Shown here: positions 12,209 to 22,600 of the stretch, piece after piece
Position numbering within the stretch: the first letter of the stretch is position 1
How the letters are laid out: each line of letters starts with the position of its first letter
Assembly: GCA_001579985.1 (NCBI GenBank)
Contig: LRSR01005143.1
Span: 1 to 44,382, forward strand
Direction: 5' to 3'
Length of the DNA stretch: 44,382 nucleotides
From: Hypsibius dujardini
Taxonomy: Eukaryota; Tardigrada; Eutardigrada; Parachela; Hypsibiidae
Translations under genes and position numbers: made by a program
The notes under the pieces: generated by a model
The model's database searches: none
What the model saw: the letters and a program-made list of their open reading frames with translations, nothing else
Told to the model about the DNA's origin: nothing

Positions 12209-13558
12209 CCGTTATAAAAGTTTGTCCTTTGGGTCAGTGATAGAAGAAAGGGCAGTTTGTTCAAGCAAACTTTCAGTTGGGCGTGGTAATTTCAAATTTT
12301 GTGCGAGTACTCCAAATATCTGAGAATTCTAACACGTGAAAGATTTCGTAGGAAATTGTAGCCAGTTTAGATCCACAACGTTAGTTTTCTGACGTGCATA
12401 ACTTGATTTCGGTGGTGCAGCAACATTTGGCCAAGGCGAATTCTACTAAAATTTTCTTACTCGGTTCTTAGGGCGAAACTTAAGGCACATTGCCCCTTCC
12501 GTCAGGCAGTAGCGTAAGACATTAACCGTAAGAGAGACCTCACCCCGTGTCTCATTCCTCTTGGTCATGTCCTTAAGTTTACTTTTACGCCACGCTTACG
12601 CTGATTACTTAAACATTTTTAGTGTCTATCTGTATCGTTTCTCTTACGTTAAAATTTTCCCACGTCTTTTAAGGCATATTTGAATAGCCCCATAGTTCCT
12701 GGTCAAGCGCTTTGAGCCATGATGAATAAAATTAATATAACCCCAAGCAATAGTCAACAGAAACTAAAATTGGTCAACGAATTACTTTTCTAGTTAGATA
12801 AAATTCAGTGACCAAGGATTTTTAGCTTAGTTTCTTCTAGGGACTAACAAATTTAATCCATTTTACGTCAAAATTAGCAATTTTTTTTCAATTCAATTTT
12901 AAGCAACTAACACTTTCAGTTTAGTTTTGTAATTCGACTAAAAACACTGAAGCTAAGAAATTAGTAACCAAAGTCTTAGTTTAATCAGGTTTATTTTTAG
13001 TTTGATTTAGCTTTGTCATCCCTAACATGGACTCACTCGACTGCATATTGGAACAGGAAGGCGACCTTTTAACGGTTAGTTTATTCAGCCAGGCGGGAAA
13101 CGTGACCTCCATAAGACCAGCTTAATTAATCATTAAGTGGGGAAATTATTCCGAAAAAGACTCTACAAGTCCACGAGCACAAGATTTCTAAGTAAAAGTC
13201 CAAAGGTTTATCGATACACACCGTTAAGAAAAGATCCGTTAAGTCAATTAATTATGCCTTTTGCACACACACTTGCTCCTTCTTTTTGGATAGATAGCGC
13301 TCGTTGATCTAATACAGGACATTTCGTCCCAAGCAGATCTTTCATGTTACTGGCATCATAATTGGATTGGTCGTTGTTAAAACTCGTCTCGTTTTCGCAA
13401 AAATATATTCTTGCAACAATGCAATGTTGCAACTGCTTTTCCACGCTGTTAACAATTGTATTTAAATATTATTTCGCCTCGCTGTTATGTGCAGTACTGA
13501 TCACTGCCGGTGTTCCGTTTCTGTTGCTTTAATTAAGGACAGGAACGATTCTGCAAAG

Positions 13559-16500
13559 ATGGCGAATAATTCCACCATAAATGAATTCTCGCTTGGCATT
13601 TTCTTCAATGCCAGTAGTATGGCTGCCCATAACGCTGAGCTTTTTCGTGAACGTCAGCTTCTCATCTTCTTCGTGGCCGTCATCCTCACCAACGGCACCG
13701 GAATCCTCTCCAACATCCTCCTCCTCATCGCGACGGCGGTCCACCAGCCTCTGCGCCGGTCCAGCAGCAGTCCGCTCATCGTCCATTGCCTCCTCATTGA
13801 TCTCTACACCGCGGCCATCTCCACGCCGATAGGTGCGTATATACTGGTGCAAGGATTAATCATCCATACTGAAGAGTGAAAGTCCTGAAATTCGAACGAC
13901 ATTACCAGGTGCGGGAATCATTTTGCACAACTTTTAAACTGTCGCTGTGGGCAGAGTATAAATCCACTAGAGTTTTTGGCCAATTAAGATGTGACTGACA
14001 TGAACTTGAAAATTCCACATCGAAGAGCTATGTGATCTAACCAATCGATACGTTTTATTTTTTTGCGTCCGTATTCTTTGTTTTGAAGTGAAATTACTTG
14101 CAAAGATGTCCGAATAATAAAACTGAGGCTGACCAAAACTGACGCGTGCTGACCAAAACTGACGCGTGCTGACCAAAATTGACGCGTGCATTCTTGCATA
14201 GGCCGCATTGTTAACGACGAAGTTCACTTTGCCGGGGGAATTGTCTTGAGCAAAAACGCAGGAATATTTTTTTAAAAAACTTTTGACGTGGTTAGCACAC
14301 AATCTGAACTTTCAATCACTAAAAAATTACAAATCGACCCTAAATGAACTAGTAAAGATGATGCGAACTCAAGCAAGGCAAAAGTAAGAAGAATCGGATT
14401 ATGCGCCGCGGACAACGGCACGCACCGTCAGTCGAATTTTTACTTTTTGTATTTTTCATTTTGTTTTGTGTAAAAGTAAAATAAATATGACATAAATTTT
14501 GTTTTTTTCGTTTGACAATTCGTTTAAACTCCGCGATGCGCGATTCATTTAGTTTAAACTACCGACAAGAAAACCCCATTTTCGGACACGTTGGTTTTAC
14601 ATGACTCTCGACGTGAACTGCAAATAAAAATCTTCCCTCGCTATAACTCGTTTGAAAACTGAACCAAATACGCGAGAAATAAACTCACGTGATCGTTCGA
14701 ATTTCAGGACTTTGACTGCATATTATTTTTATACTGTAGAATGCCGCAAAGTTGAGGGGAGCGGCGTTCGGTTAAACAGAACACTCGATAACTCGATAAC
14801 TCGATAACTTTGCTCGATTACTTTGCCCATAGGTACAAAAAATAACGCCCAGCCTGTTTACGGCATTACTCTTACGGCCATAATTTTACCCGTTTGAAGA
14901 GCCAAATTATGCGTTTATTCTTCGTCCGAGTAATGATTATACATGACCATTTTTGTGCAGAGGTCTCACGCTCCAACGGATCGAAAACGAAAACGAATTA
15001 AAAAATCAACGGCTCCACTTCTGCTTGACATTAAAAAGCAAGCCTATTCAACAATCAACAGGTTGGAGTCTTGTGGTCTTATGTTTGAAGCAGTAAAGCA
15101 TAATCTGCTTTTTAAGAGTGTTCAGCCTAATTCCATGCCTGACACTGTTATCAGAACGGATCGCCAATGCCGAAGCAAAAACTTAATGCCAGAAGTGAAG
15201 CTGCCAATGCCGAAGCAAAGGCTTAAGACCAGAAGTTCCACTTCAACGGCTCCACTTCTGCTCGACGTTAAAAAACAGGCCTAATCAACAATCAACAAGT
15301 TTGAGTCTTATGGTCTTATGTTTGAACCAGTAAAGCATGGGTTGCTTTTAAAAGTGTTCTGTTTAACCGAACGTCGCTCTCCTCAACCGTGCGGCATTCT
15401 ACAGTATTGAAAACCATTATAGTTATCTCCTTTCACTCTCTTTCGCACCCTGTTTTTATTAGATAGACGCTCTCGTTTCAAATTTGCCTTAATTTATCAT
15501 CGATTCAATTAACATTTCCAAACCTTTTAATATTAAATAATTAGCGAAACATAAAATGGGAATTATTGAAAGTTGGGTCTGGGTGGGTGGGTGCTTGTGG
15601 CTTTATTAAAAGGGTATTTTTGGTCTGTCCGCAATAATTTATCATTGATCGAAATATGGAGAATTTTTTTTAATATTTTTCTATTTTCTTTTAAATTGAA
15701 GCTTTTAGTGTTGGACCGTTAGACAAAAGATATTCAGCAATCAGGCATAATTCGGAGCCATCGTCTGCAGCTGTGGGTCACATTATGACACTTCCATCCT
15801 AAACTAAAATCTCCAGCAGAAAAGTTTGTTAGATTAAACTGTCAACTTCACACTGGCAGAATTAATTTCGAAGTCGTTCAATTTTATTTTTAACTTTCTT
15901 CTAAACTAGTTCTAGATCACCCGCTATTCTGTTACTGTATTTCCCCGATAGATGGCGACAGCGCACGAGCAGTGTCACGTTAAATTGTTCCCCGCCCCTG
16001 TTCGTTAGTGTGTGCCCTGCCTGTATCTCACATGCCATACAGCCGTATACACGTGTGCAACGGGCAACCACTACGTCACGTGACCTGTGCGCTGTCGCTA
16101 TCTATCGAGGAAATACAGTACATTCCTACCCATAGGGTCCATCCCCATCTACCTCGGTCCAGTCGGTCACGACTATCTCGCTCAGTCCATCTGCAAGTAC
16201 AACACCCTCATCCTGTACCTCCCGATCGGCTGCAGCATGTGGGCGTCCAGTGTCCTCGCCGTGCACCGTTTCATCGCCGCCATTTTCCCCCACCAATTTG
16301 TGTATTTAACTCGCAAGCCCGCGTTGTTCTGCCTCATTGTATTGCCATGGACAGTGGCGAGCATTGTCAATGTCCTTCCCGTTTTTCAAATCGGCAAAAT
16401 GTACGTGAGAAGTCCGGCAACCGGGGCGTGTGTTTTACTCTCGTCCGCAAATGATAACACGCAACTCATACTGTCCACCGTTTCCGGCTATTATTTCCCC

Positions 16501-16946
16501 ACGGCGGTGATGGGTGTGTGTTATACAATTGTGCTGGTCAAAACGTTGATCGACGCGAAGAAGAGGGCCAACAGTCAGGCCATCAAACGGCGGCTGGAGA
16601 TCTCGCGGACACTGTTTGTCTCTTTCACCTGGCATTGTCTCACCACCTATCCCACGCTGATTGTGTTGACGTTCTACCCACGACAGTACGGGGGAAGCTT
16701 AACGCTGCAATTGGCGTTGAAGTATTTTGGAAGCAGTTACAGCGCCGGAAATCCGGTGAGTCTTATTGGGGAAGATTTTCAAAGGGCAAATTCAGAATAC
16801 CCTCACGTTTTTTGAGATAATTCCACATTTATGATGAGCAAAGACATAGGCATAGACATATACATAGACATAGGCACATAGGCACAGATATAGGCACATA
16901 TAGGCACAGACACCGACACAGATGCATACACCGACGCCTAAGCCAA

Positions 16947-17000
<54 letters not shown>

Positions 17001-17483
17001 TACGGGCACAGGTACAGGCACAGGCACAGGCACAGGTACGGGCATAAACATGAAGACATCGACGCCGTTTTCTAAAGGCCCCATAGTTTCAATCGCTGAT
17101 CAGTTCTTTTCTATAATTAAAGCACTTAGCGAGTTCCCGTGATGTGTGCAATGGCTCTAGCAGCATTCGTCGAATTGGACAAAGTGGCCTAATTGCTCAT
17201 TGAAAGGATTCCCCATCCGAAATGTGTACGTGTGTTTCAGATCTTTTTCCTGGCCAGCAGTAAGATGTTCCAAGCAGGCGCTAGGGAGGTTCTGCGTTGT
17301 CGCTGGTTCCGGCTGTCCGCTGTCGGTGACGATGTGACGACTCGTGAAGTTGGCACGAAAAGGAAGGGCAAGTCATTTACAGCTGATGGACATGGCCACC
17401 CGGATATGGATCCGCGAAGGAAGAGACCGATGTTTTTGCAAGACAAAAGAAGCTCCGGAAAAAATCTCACAACAAACTATTAG
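13559..17483 (+). CDS. Class A (rhodopsin-like) G protein-coupled receptor, three exons
   Basis: Exons 13559-13832, 16136-16755 and 17241-17483 join in phase (1, then 0) with GT-AG borders, giving 378 residues. The ATG at 13559 (AAAGATGG) is preferred over one at 13487 because it has a good context and starts a short N-glycosylated N-terminus (NNS, NAS). TM1 about 34-60 with N52; TM2 72-95 with D81; TM3 111-139 with C111; TM4 153-175 with W163; C190 in the second extracellular loop can pair with C111; TM5 200-228 with P213; TM6 247-272 with W257 and P264; TM7 282-305 with N297-P298, whose codons end exon 2. Helix 8 and a basic tail follow. The DRY motif is HRF and NPxxY is NPIFF. It is a plasma-membrane receptor signalling through G proteins; the ligand cannot be told. 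Intron 1 is loaded with transposons. Confidence 0.9.
13876..14719 (+). mobile_element. Long member of the GTGAAAGTCC family in GPCR intron 1
   Basis: Starts GTGAAAGTCCTGAAATTCGA and ends with the inverted counterpart TCGAATTTCAGGACTTTGAC. The same ends bound the 145-bp MITE at 2,206-2,350. The interior is non-coding and carries a 20-bp tandem repeat. A second element (14,734-15,404) sits just beyond its right end. Confidence 0.5.
14130..14189 (+). repeat. 20-bp unit, three tandem copies
   Basis: Three consecutive copies of TGACCAAAACTGACGCGTGC with one mismatch in the third. They lie inside the intronic element. Confidence 0.9.
14734..15404 (+). mobile_element. 671-bp TA-flanked transposon with 52-bp inverted ends in GPCR intron 1
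   Basis: TA target duplications lie at 14,732-14,733 and 15,405-15,406. Ends start CTGTAGAATGCCGCA and match over 52 bases with about four mismatches. Inside, a 113-codon frame (14,943-15,284) begins near a basic DRKRKRIKKS stretch and a helix like the N-terminal DNA-binding helix of CENP-B/pogo-type proteins. A segment of about 115 bases beginning CGGCTCCACTTCTGCT occurs twice (near 15,010 and 15,247). The size is too small for a full transposase, so it is non-autonomous. The pogo/Tigger relation is an inference. Confidence 0.75.
15935..16118 (+). mobile_element. 184-bp TA-flanked MITE abutting GPCR exon 2
   Basis: TA flanks at 15,933-15,934 and 16,119-16,120. The ends are CTGTATTTCCCCGATAGATG and its inverted match CTATCTATCGAGGAAATACAG, continuing into GGCGACAGCGCAC / GTGCGCTGTCGC. 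The right end lies only 17 bases before exon 2 (16,136), so the branch point used for exon 2 probably lies within it. Confidence 0.8.
16785..16845 (+). repeat. Partial copy of dispersed repeat R1 in GPCR intron 2
   Basis: TTTTCAAAGGGCAAATTCAG followed by a TTTTTTGAGATAATTCCA segment, matching 2,400-2,465. It begins 30 bases after the exon 2 donor and runs into the GGCACA minisatellite. Confidence 0.6.
16849..17046 (+). repeat. GGCACA minisatellite in GPCR intron 2
   Basis: Irregular ACATAGGCACA units pass into a clean hexamer array of CAGGCA (16,946-17,000) and then variants with GGTACGGGCACA. Non-coding; its minus-strand Cys-Leu-rich frame is an artefact. Confidence 0.95.
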
Positions 17484-18550
17484 CAGCACCAAATGAACAC
17501 TTATCTGCGAGAGTTGAATCGTTAAAATATGGTGCAATTTTGCAAAGCAAAAGAGTTTATTAATAGAATTGACTTTTTTTTGGGAAAATGGAAATTGTTA
17601 AACGCTTACTTCTGCAGAACGGCATAATTATATTTACATGGTAAATTTACTCAAGCGGTTCATTATTACTTCCACGGAACAAAATTGGCCATAGAAGAAA
17701 TGGTCCACTCTCGACTATATTTTTGCAGGGTAAATTTATGGCGCGGTTCAAAAATACTCGAGTAATGGGAATTCAACCACCGAAAAAGGGAAAACTGCAG
17801 CCCCATGTAAAAATTACAGACTACTCCGCAGCACCAGCACCAATTTCACTTTTTAAAGCGTTTTATCCAAACTGAATTCGGCAGTCAAAACACACTGCGG
17901 CCTCACTTTTTTAGTGAGAAACAGTTGTGGCGATTCATGCATTAGTCATCGTCGTCGGCGTTTCGGTCAACCTGCTGATCAGCGTAAAGAGCCTTCGTCA
18001 AGCGAGGTGGATCTCGTGTCGTTGTTTTGGGTGACGAGTTCCAGCACATTTATGAGAAAAAATTCTTTTACAAAAGTCCACCGTCCAGCTTACAATAAAT
18101 CCGTAAAAGTCAATCAATCAATCTAGTGAACAATCATGAGAAAAATCTCACTGATCATCCTATCAGCCAATCAATCAATCAATCGAATCCTGTATCTACT
18201 GTATAAATTTACTGTGAAACGTTTGTGGAAAAGCTGTTTTCACCATAAAAACACTTACTACAAACAGGTTTGCCGAATAGAATGAATCCGTTTTGTACGA
18301 ACCACGTGTGAAACGGAAAGCCATCTGGTTTTTTTTGTTGTATTATTTTTATTCAGGGTTATATTGTCCCAGACAATGGGCCATTATGTCTGGGCAAAGA
18401 CAGGTTTATTTTTTTTCAGTTCTACTCCTTGCTGCATTTTCAGGCGGTAGGGAATTGTTAACTTGCACTATCTTAAAAGCACTCAAAGTGCCAACTGCCA
18501 ATATTTTTCAGTGACTAACTATGAGAAAAATACGCAAATAAATAATTAAT
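17484..18550. other. No gene seen between GPCR and right arm
   Basis: AT-rich DNA with short AATC repeats near 18,110-18,185. No supported coding region. A candidate polyadenylation signal for the GPCR was not identified with confidence. Confidence 0.5.
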
Positions 18551-18771
18551 CAAATGAGTGTGACTGCCCATTTTAGCGTAATTTTTGTGGAATAGTTATG
18601 ATCGTCATTCCGAGATTTGCAGCCGGATAGACTTCCACTCGATATCCTGTGGGCTAAAAAGAGATTTCCAAAATCCTTGAGCATCTCGGAGCTCAGAACC
18701 AGAGCCCGCAAACTGACACAATCACTGGTGATCATCTCCAAATTTTTCGTCGGAACGGAACTCCCGTGCGG
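18550..18771 (-). CDS. Kinase-homology-domain start of right receptor, cut by an insertion
   Basis: Minus-strand frame SSVPTKNLEMITSDC, continuing to FGNLFLAHRISSGSLSG and a TGA at the low-coordinate end. It corresponds residue for residue to the left-arm exon at 9,024-9,284 and keeps the VPTK lysine and a GSL motif. Its upstream part is separated by the 18,772-19,196 insertion, so this exon is probably no longer spliced normally in this copy. No cyclase domain follows. Confidence 0.4.
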   Translation of the reverse strand, partial: PHGSSVPTKNLEMITSDCVSLRALVLSSEMLKDFGNLFLAHRISSGSLSGCKSRNDDHNYSTKITLKWAVTLI

Positions 18772-19196
18772 TGGTGTTTTTTATTACTACTTTTCTTTTT
18801 ATAATGTAATATATCACTAATTTTGTCTATTCCAGATTTCCTTTTAATTACAATTTTGTCATTTTAATATATTAAATACAATTTTGTCATTTTATTATAT
18901 TAAATACAATTTTGTCATTTTAATATATTAAATACAATTTTGTCATTTTAATATATTAAATACAATTTTGTCATTTTAATATATTAATGATGTTGCCTGA
19001 TTCATTTTATTATATTAATTATTATTCCTCGCACGATTTCAGTTTTAATTTCTTTCAAATTTAATATTTCCTTCCATAATGTGATATTATAATATTTAAT
19101 ATATTATTATTATTATTAAGATTTATAATTAATTAAAATCGAAGAAGCCCAAAAACAGGGGGCTTCTAATATACCTATTAATATATTAAAAAACAC
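18772..19196. mobile_element. 425-bp AT-rich insertion in the right arm with 10-bp target duplication
   Basis: Flanked by TCCCGTGCGG (18,762-18,771) and TCCCGTCCGG (19,197-19,206). The left arm has a single TCCCTTCCGG at the corresponding place. Ends show GTGTTTTTTA / TAAAAAACAC. The 9-10 base target duplication suggests a Mutator-like non-autonomous element, by inference only. Confidence 0.7.
18849..18987 (+). repeat. 28-bp tandem repeat, five copies
   Basis: Five units beginning TACAATTTTGTCATTTTAAT and ending ATATTAAA, nearly identical, inside the 18,772-19,196 insertion. Confidence 0.95.
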
Positions 19197-19685
19197 TCCC
19201 GTCCGGAGTGATGGCAGCTGTTTCCTGCGTCTTCGGGGATTTCGCGATGTTGGTTTACGCACCTTTGCGTGGGATTCTGAATCTCGTGGCGTTGGCTAAC
19301 AAGTCCGTGCGATTTGTCGTCTGTATTTTAGATATCCAGAATTTCGTGAGACGATGATGCGGACAATTCTTCGGAAAACTCAGCTGTCCACGCAACAAGC
19401 TGCTGTAACTGCAGTGAGGCCTATTCCTCTAACGGGAGTTTCATTTCGGAAGCCGTCCGAGATGACGGAATTGTAGAAATAAATAAATCATTTAAAAATA
19501 GATATTTAAAAATAGAGAAAGTCCGCAGTGCGCATAGACTCGGAAAGACAGGATGCGTTGAGGATCCACCAGTTACAGTCCAATAATAGCGTCCGGTGAA
19601 TTTGCTGCCTGCGAAGGGTGCCACAGTTCAAATGGGATTATTTCCCGATTTAGTCGTGCAACTAATAAGAAAATATTGCACATAC

Positions 19686-22600
19686 CATACAAAACACGCG
19701 ATTCCGGATAGCAGAGCGAAAATAACTGCCACAACGATGACAATTGTTGTGCGGAGAGACGATCCTGCAAGAATGAGAATGAAAAAACGTTACGCGAAGC
19801 TCTCGGGAGTCGCCCAAAATGAAAATCAGGAGAATTACTTTACCTAGCTAATTTTTCATGTAAACTAAATAAATATTAATCACTGACGTTTTTTTTTCGT
19901 TTAGATTAAATCAATTTGGTTTGCGAGTTTTGGTTTGATTTTGGTTTCATTAGTCAATCAATATTAATTTTGCTCTAGTCAAATTATAAGTATTTGATTG
20001 ATTTTATTTTCCGATATTACATTTTAAACTTTAGGTGTTTTTTCAGAAACCAAACAAAATTTGAAAACTTTGAATGTAATTAATAAACGTTTTTGCGTGA
20101 AACATTCATTCAGTTTAGTTTGTTATTTGCTATTCTGCATGCCATCAATAATGCCAACAAAAACATTTTAATGCAAGCTGGGAAGGTGAAGGGGATAACT
20201 CACGCACCTTTTTCAGAGCAAAGACCTTCCGTCCCGGAGAAACCACATAAAGGGACGTCGCGTGGTGGTAAGCCGTCTTTTGTGGGCCAGTCAAATGAAT
20301 TGGATTCGTTCCGTGTCCATTGTAAACGGCTCTCCTGGGACCTTATCCAATTGTACGATGCAAACACCTAGAAAAAGAATGAAATCCAGATCAATGCTGT
20401 CTGTCATGTGTGAAATTTGCCCGACTTTCGGTGGCAGAAAGAGCCGGCTTATACAAGTTATTACAATACAAGTCCTCATATTTTGCGCACGTCACAATCC
20501 CAATTTCCACTTTATTGCCTCATTCTTTCCTCTGTTGCATTGACCGGTTCCGACCCAAGCTACAAAGCCAAACTGCTATTACCAATTCAAACGCTACTCA
20601 CAAAGACGGAAAACTTGGGATTGCATCGGGGATTAGTCATTCCAGACACAAGAATGCTTAAATTTAAAGTAAAAGCGGGGAGAAAGTTTGAAAATGTGCA
20701 ACAGTCGCGAGTGTCAGACACTTTGTTAAAGCATGACAGCCGCACCTCGCGGCTGTGGCATTACCGCGCCGCGCCCCTTAAAAAATTGCGATTTTTTTGC
20801 CGCGCCGCCGCGTCACTCCGCTTTTGGTCAGAACTTTGTATTTTCGTCCAATATTATTATCTGGTTTATTTGGATGCGGATTTCTTTTATTGTTGCTTAA
20901 TCAAAATTTTTTTATTACTCACCGCTGTGACAGATTTATATTCTTGCGTTTTCTATAGTAATTAGAAACAAATTAACTTGCCGTCTCGTGCCGTGCCGCT
21001 CCGAAATATCGGGTGGTACTGCCGCTTGCCGGGTGAAATTTAATTCTGTGAATGTCGCCTGATGTCGCGTCGCGTGGAATATGAAGCTTATTACGCCTCC
21101 GCGTCTTAAAAGTCACGCGGTGTCATGCTTTACACTGTGTGTGATGTGTAGTGCGTAGTAGGAACGACTCTAAGCAACCCGTCAGCATGAGCCGCTCATA
21201 CCAAACGAGTGAGACTGAACTGAATTGAACGTTAGTTTGAAAAATACTTGTGACGTACGCAAAATATGGGGACTTCAACTGCACCATTCGTTCGCTACAG
21301 ACGGTTCGGATTTCGCTCTACCTAGCCGTACAGGGTACATTACCTGCAGGCTCATGGAACGCGTATCAAATCCAAAAATATCGATGTTAAGGTTGCGAGC
21401 TCGACCGGCGTTGACGTACATCGCGCCGGTTGTTAGACTGAACCGCCGCTGAGCGATGCTGTTAGCTAAGGCAAGGCCACTGCAAACGGGTGCTCCGTCA
21501 TTTTCACCATTTGCTTGACGACTGCTGTTGACCAGTTCAGCAAAGATTTCAACGATATCGTAAGAGACAGGAACCGGAAAGCCATCCAGAGGCTGTCCAA
21601 AATAAATGCCATGGTTTGTTAATGAATAGAGCTAGCTTCTGTTAGACTGGCAAAACGTAACGACACAACCGCAACTATAATAATAACAGAGAATATTTAT
21701 TTCGCTAGTACTTTTATTAATATTAAGCGCATGACTTTTACTACTGATAGCTACACACATGTCTGTATATTTGAATATATGCTAATTTATGCTTATTACG
21801 TGCCTATTTTTAAAAAGCTACCTATTTGAAATATTTGAATGTGCTATTACCCATATGTATTCTGCTATGCGTAGATGCAACAATATAAGCCTTAAATAGA
21901 TTTCTTTGTGTACTGAATATATTTATGATGCGTGTTTCTGTTCCTAAGAGAGTAATACCTCGATTCCGGGGCTGTAAGTGAAGTTGTACATCTTTTCAGT
22001 TTTGACTGCAATGTCCGCATTCAATGTCTTCAACGTTTCTGTGACCACGTGATATGTGATGTAGATGAAGGACCGATGGGCGTTGATTAACCACTGCAGA
22101 GAAAGCCGTAGTTTTCGGTTGGCGAGATTAACGTAATTATTCGTGCAAACCGTTATGTTTAAATGATTCGCTCACGCTATTTGGGTATGAGGAGTTAAGT
22201 TTGGCATCAGGCAGCGAGAACTGATTGGTCCAACCGTAATTGTCTCCTTGTGTAGAATGGACGTTAATGAAGACCTACACAGAAGAACTTAGCTTATTCT
22301 ACCGGTACATACAGACAAAGGCTCTTTAGAGTCCTTACAGGTTGGAACCGGCATCCCTCATGGAGGGGCCAAGGAGTGAGCAAAAGGGCCAACTGCTTTT
22401 TTTCGGATTTAACCCAAAATTTGGCTTTTTGTCCCTGATTATTTTTAAAACTTGGGGGGAGGGCAGGGATGTGGGCTCACTACCCCAGGGGGCCCTCTGG
22501 GCCTTCAAAGTGTTTTCAAAAACATTAGTCTTTCATCAAATTTGAGCCGTTCTTGAACGTGCACCCAGCCATTTGTATTTGTAAATAGAGAGCTTATATT

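Larger units (their letters stand above)
9291..13480. other. Gene-poor spacer left of the GPCR
   Basis: No open frame here looks like a gene: the longest (9,534-9,830) has no recognisable motif and AT-driven composition. The region holds a CA run near 10,781-10,811, a CTGT/CTCT microsatellite at 12,078-12,208 and TTAGTTT-rich stretches at 12,780-13,020. Confidence 0.6.

Noticed and set aside
12010-12264. 84-codon frame rich in RDRET
   Set aside because: Direct product of the CTGT/CTCT microsatellite.
9285-13480. Search for the guanylate cyclase domain downstream of the left receptor
   Set aside because: No frame carries cyclase motifs, and homology to the right arm has already ended.
16946-17046. 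Regular short repeats that might look like an array of the CRISPR type
   Set aside because: Hexamer simple sequence without spacers, in an animal intron.
16829-17059. 76-codon Cys-Leu-rich frame on the minus strand
   Set aside because: Direct product of the GGCACA minisatellite in GPCR intron 2.
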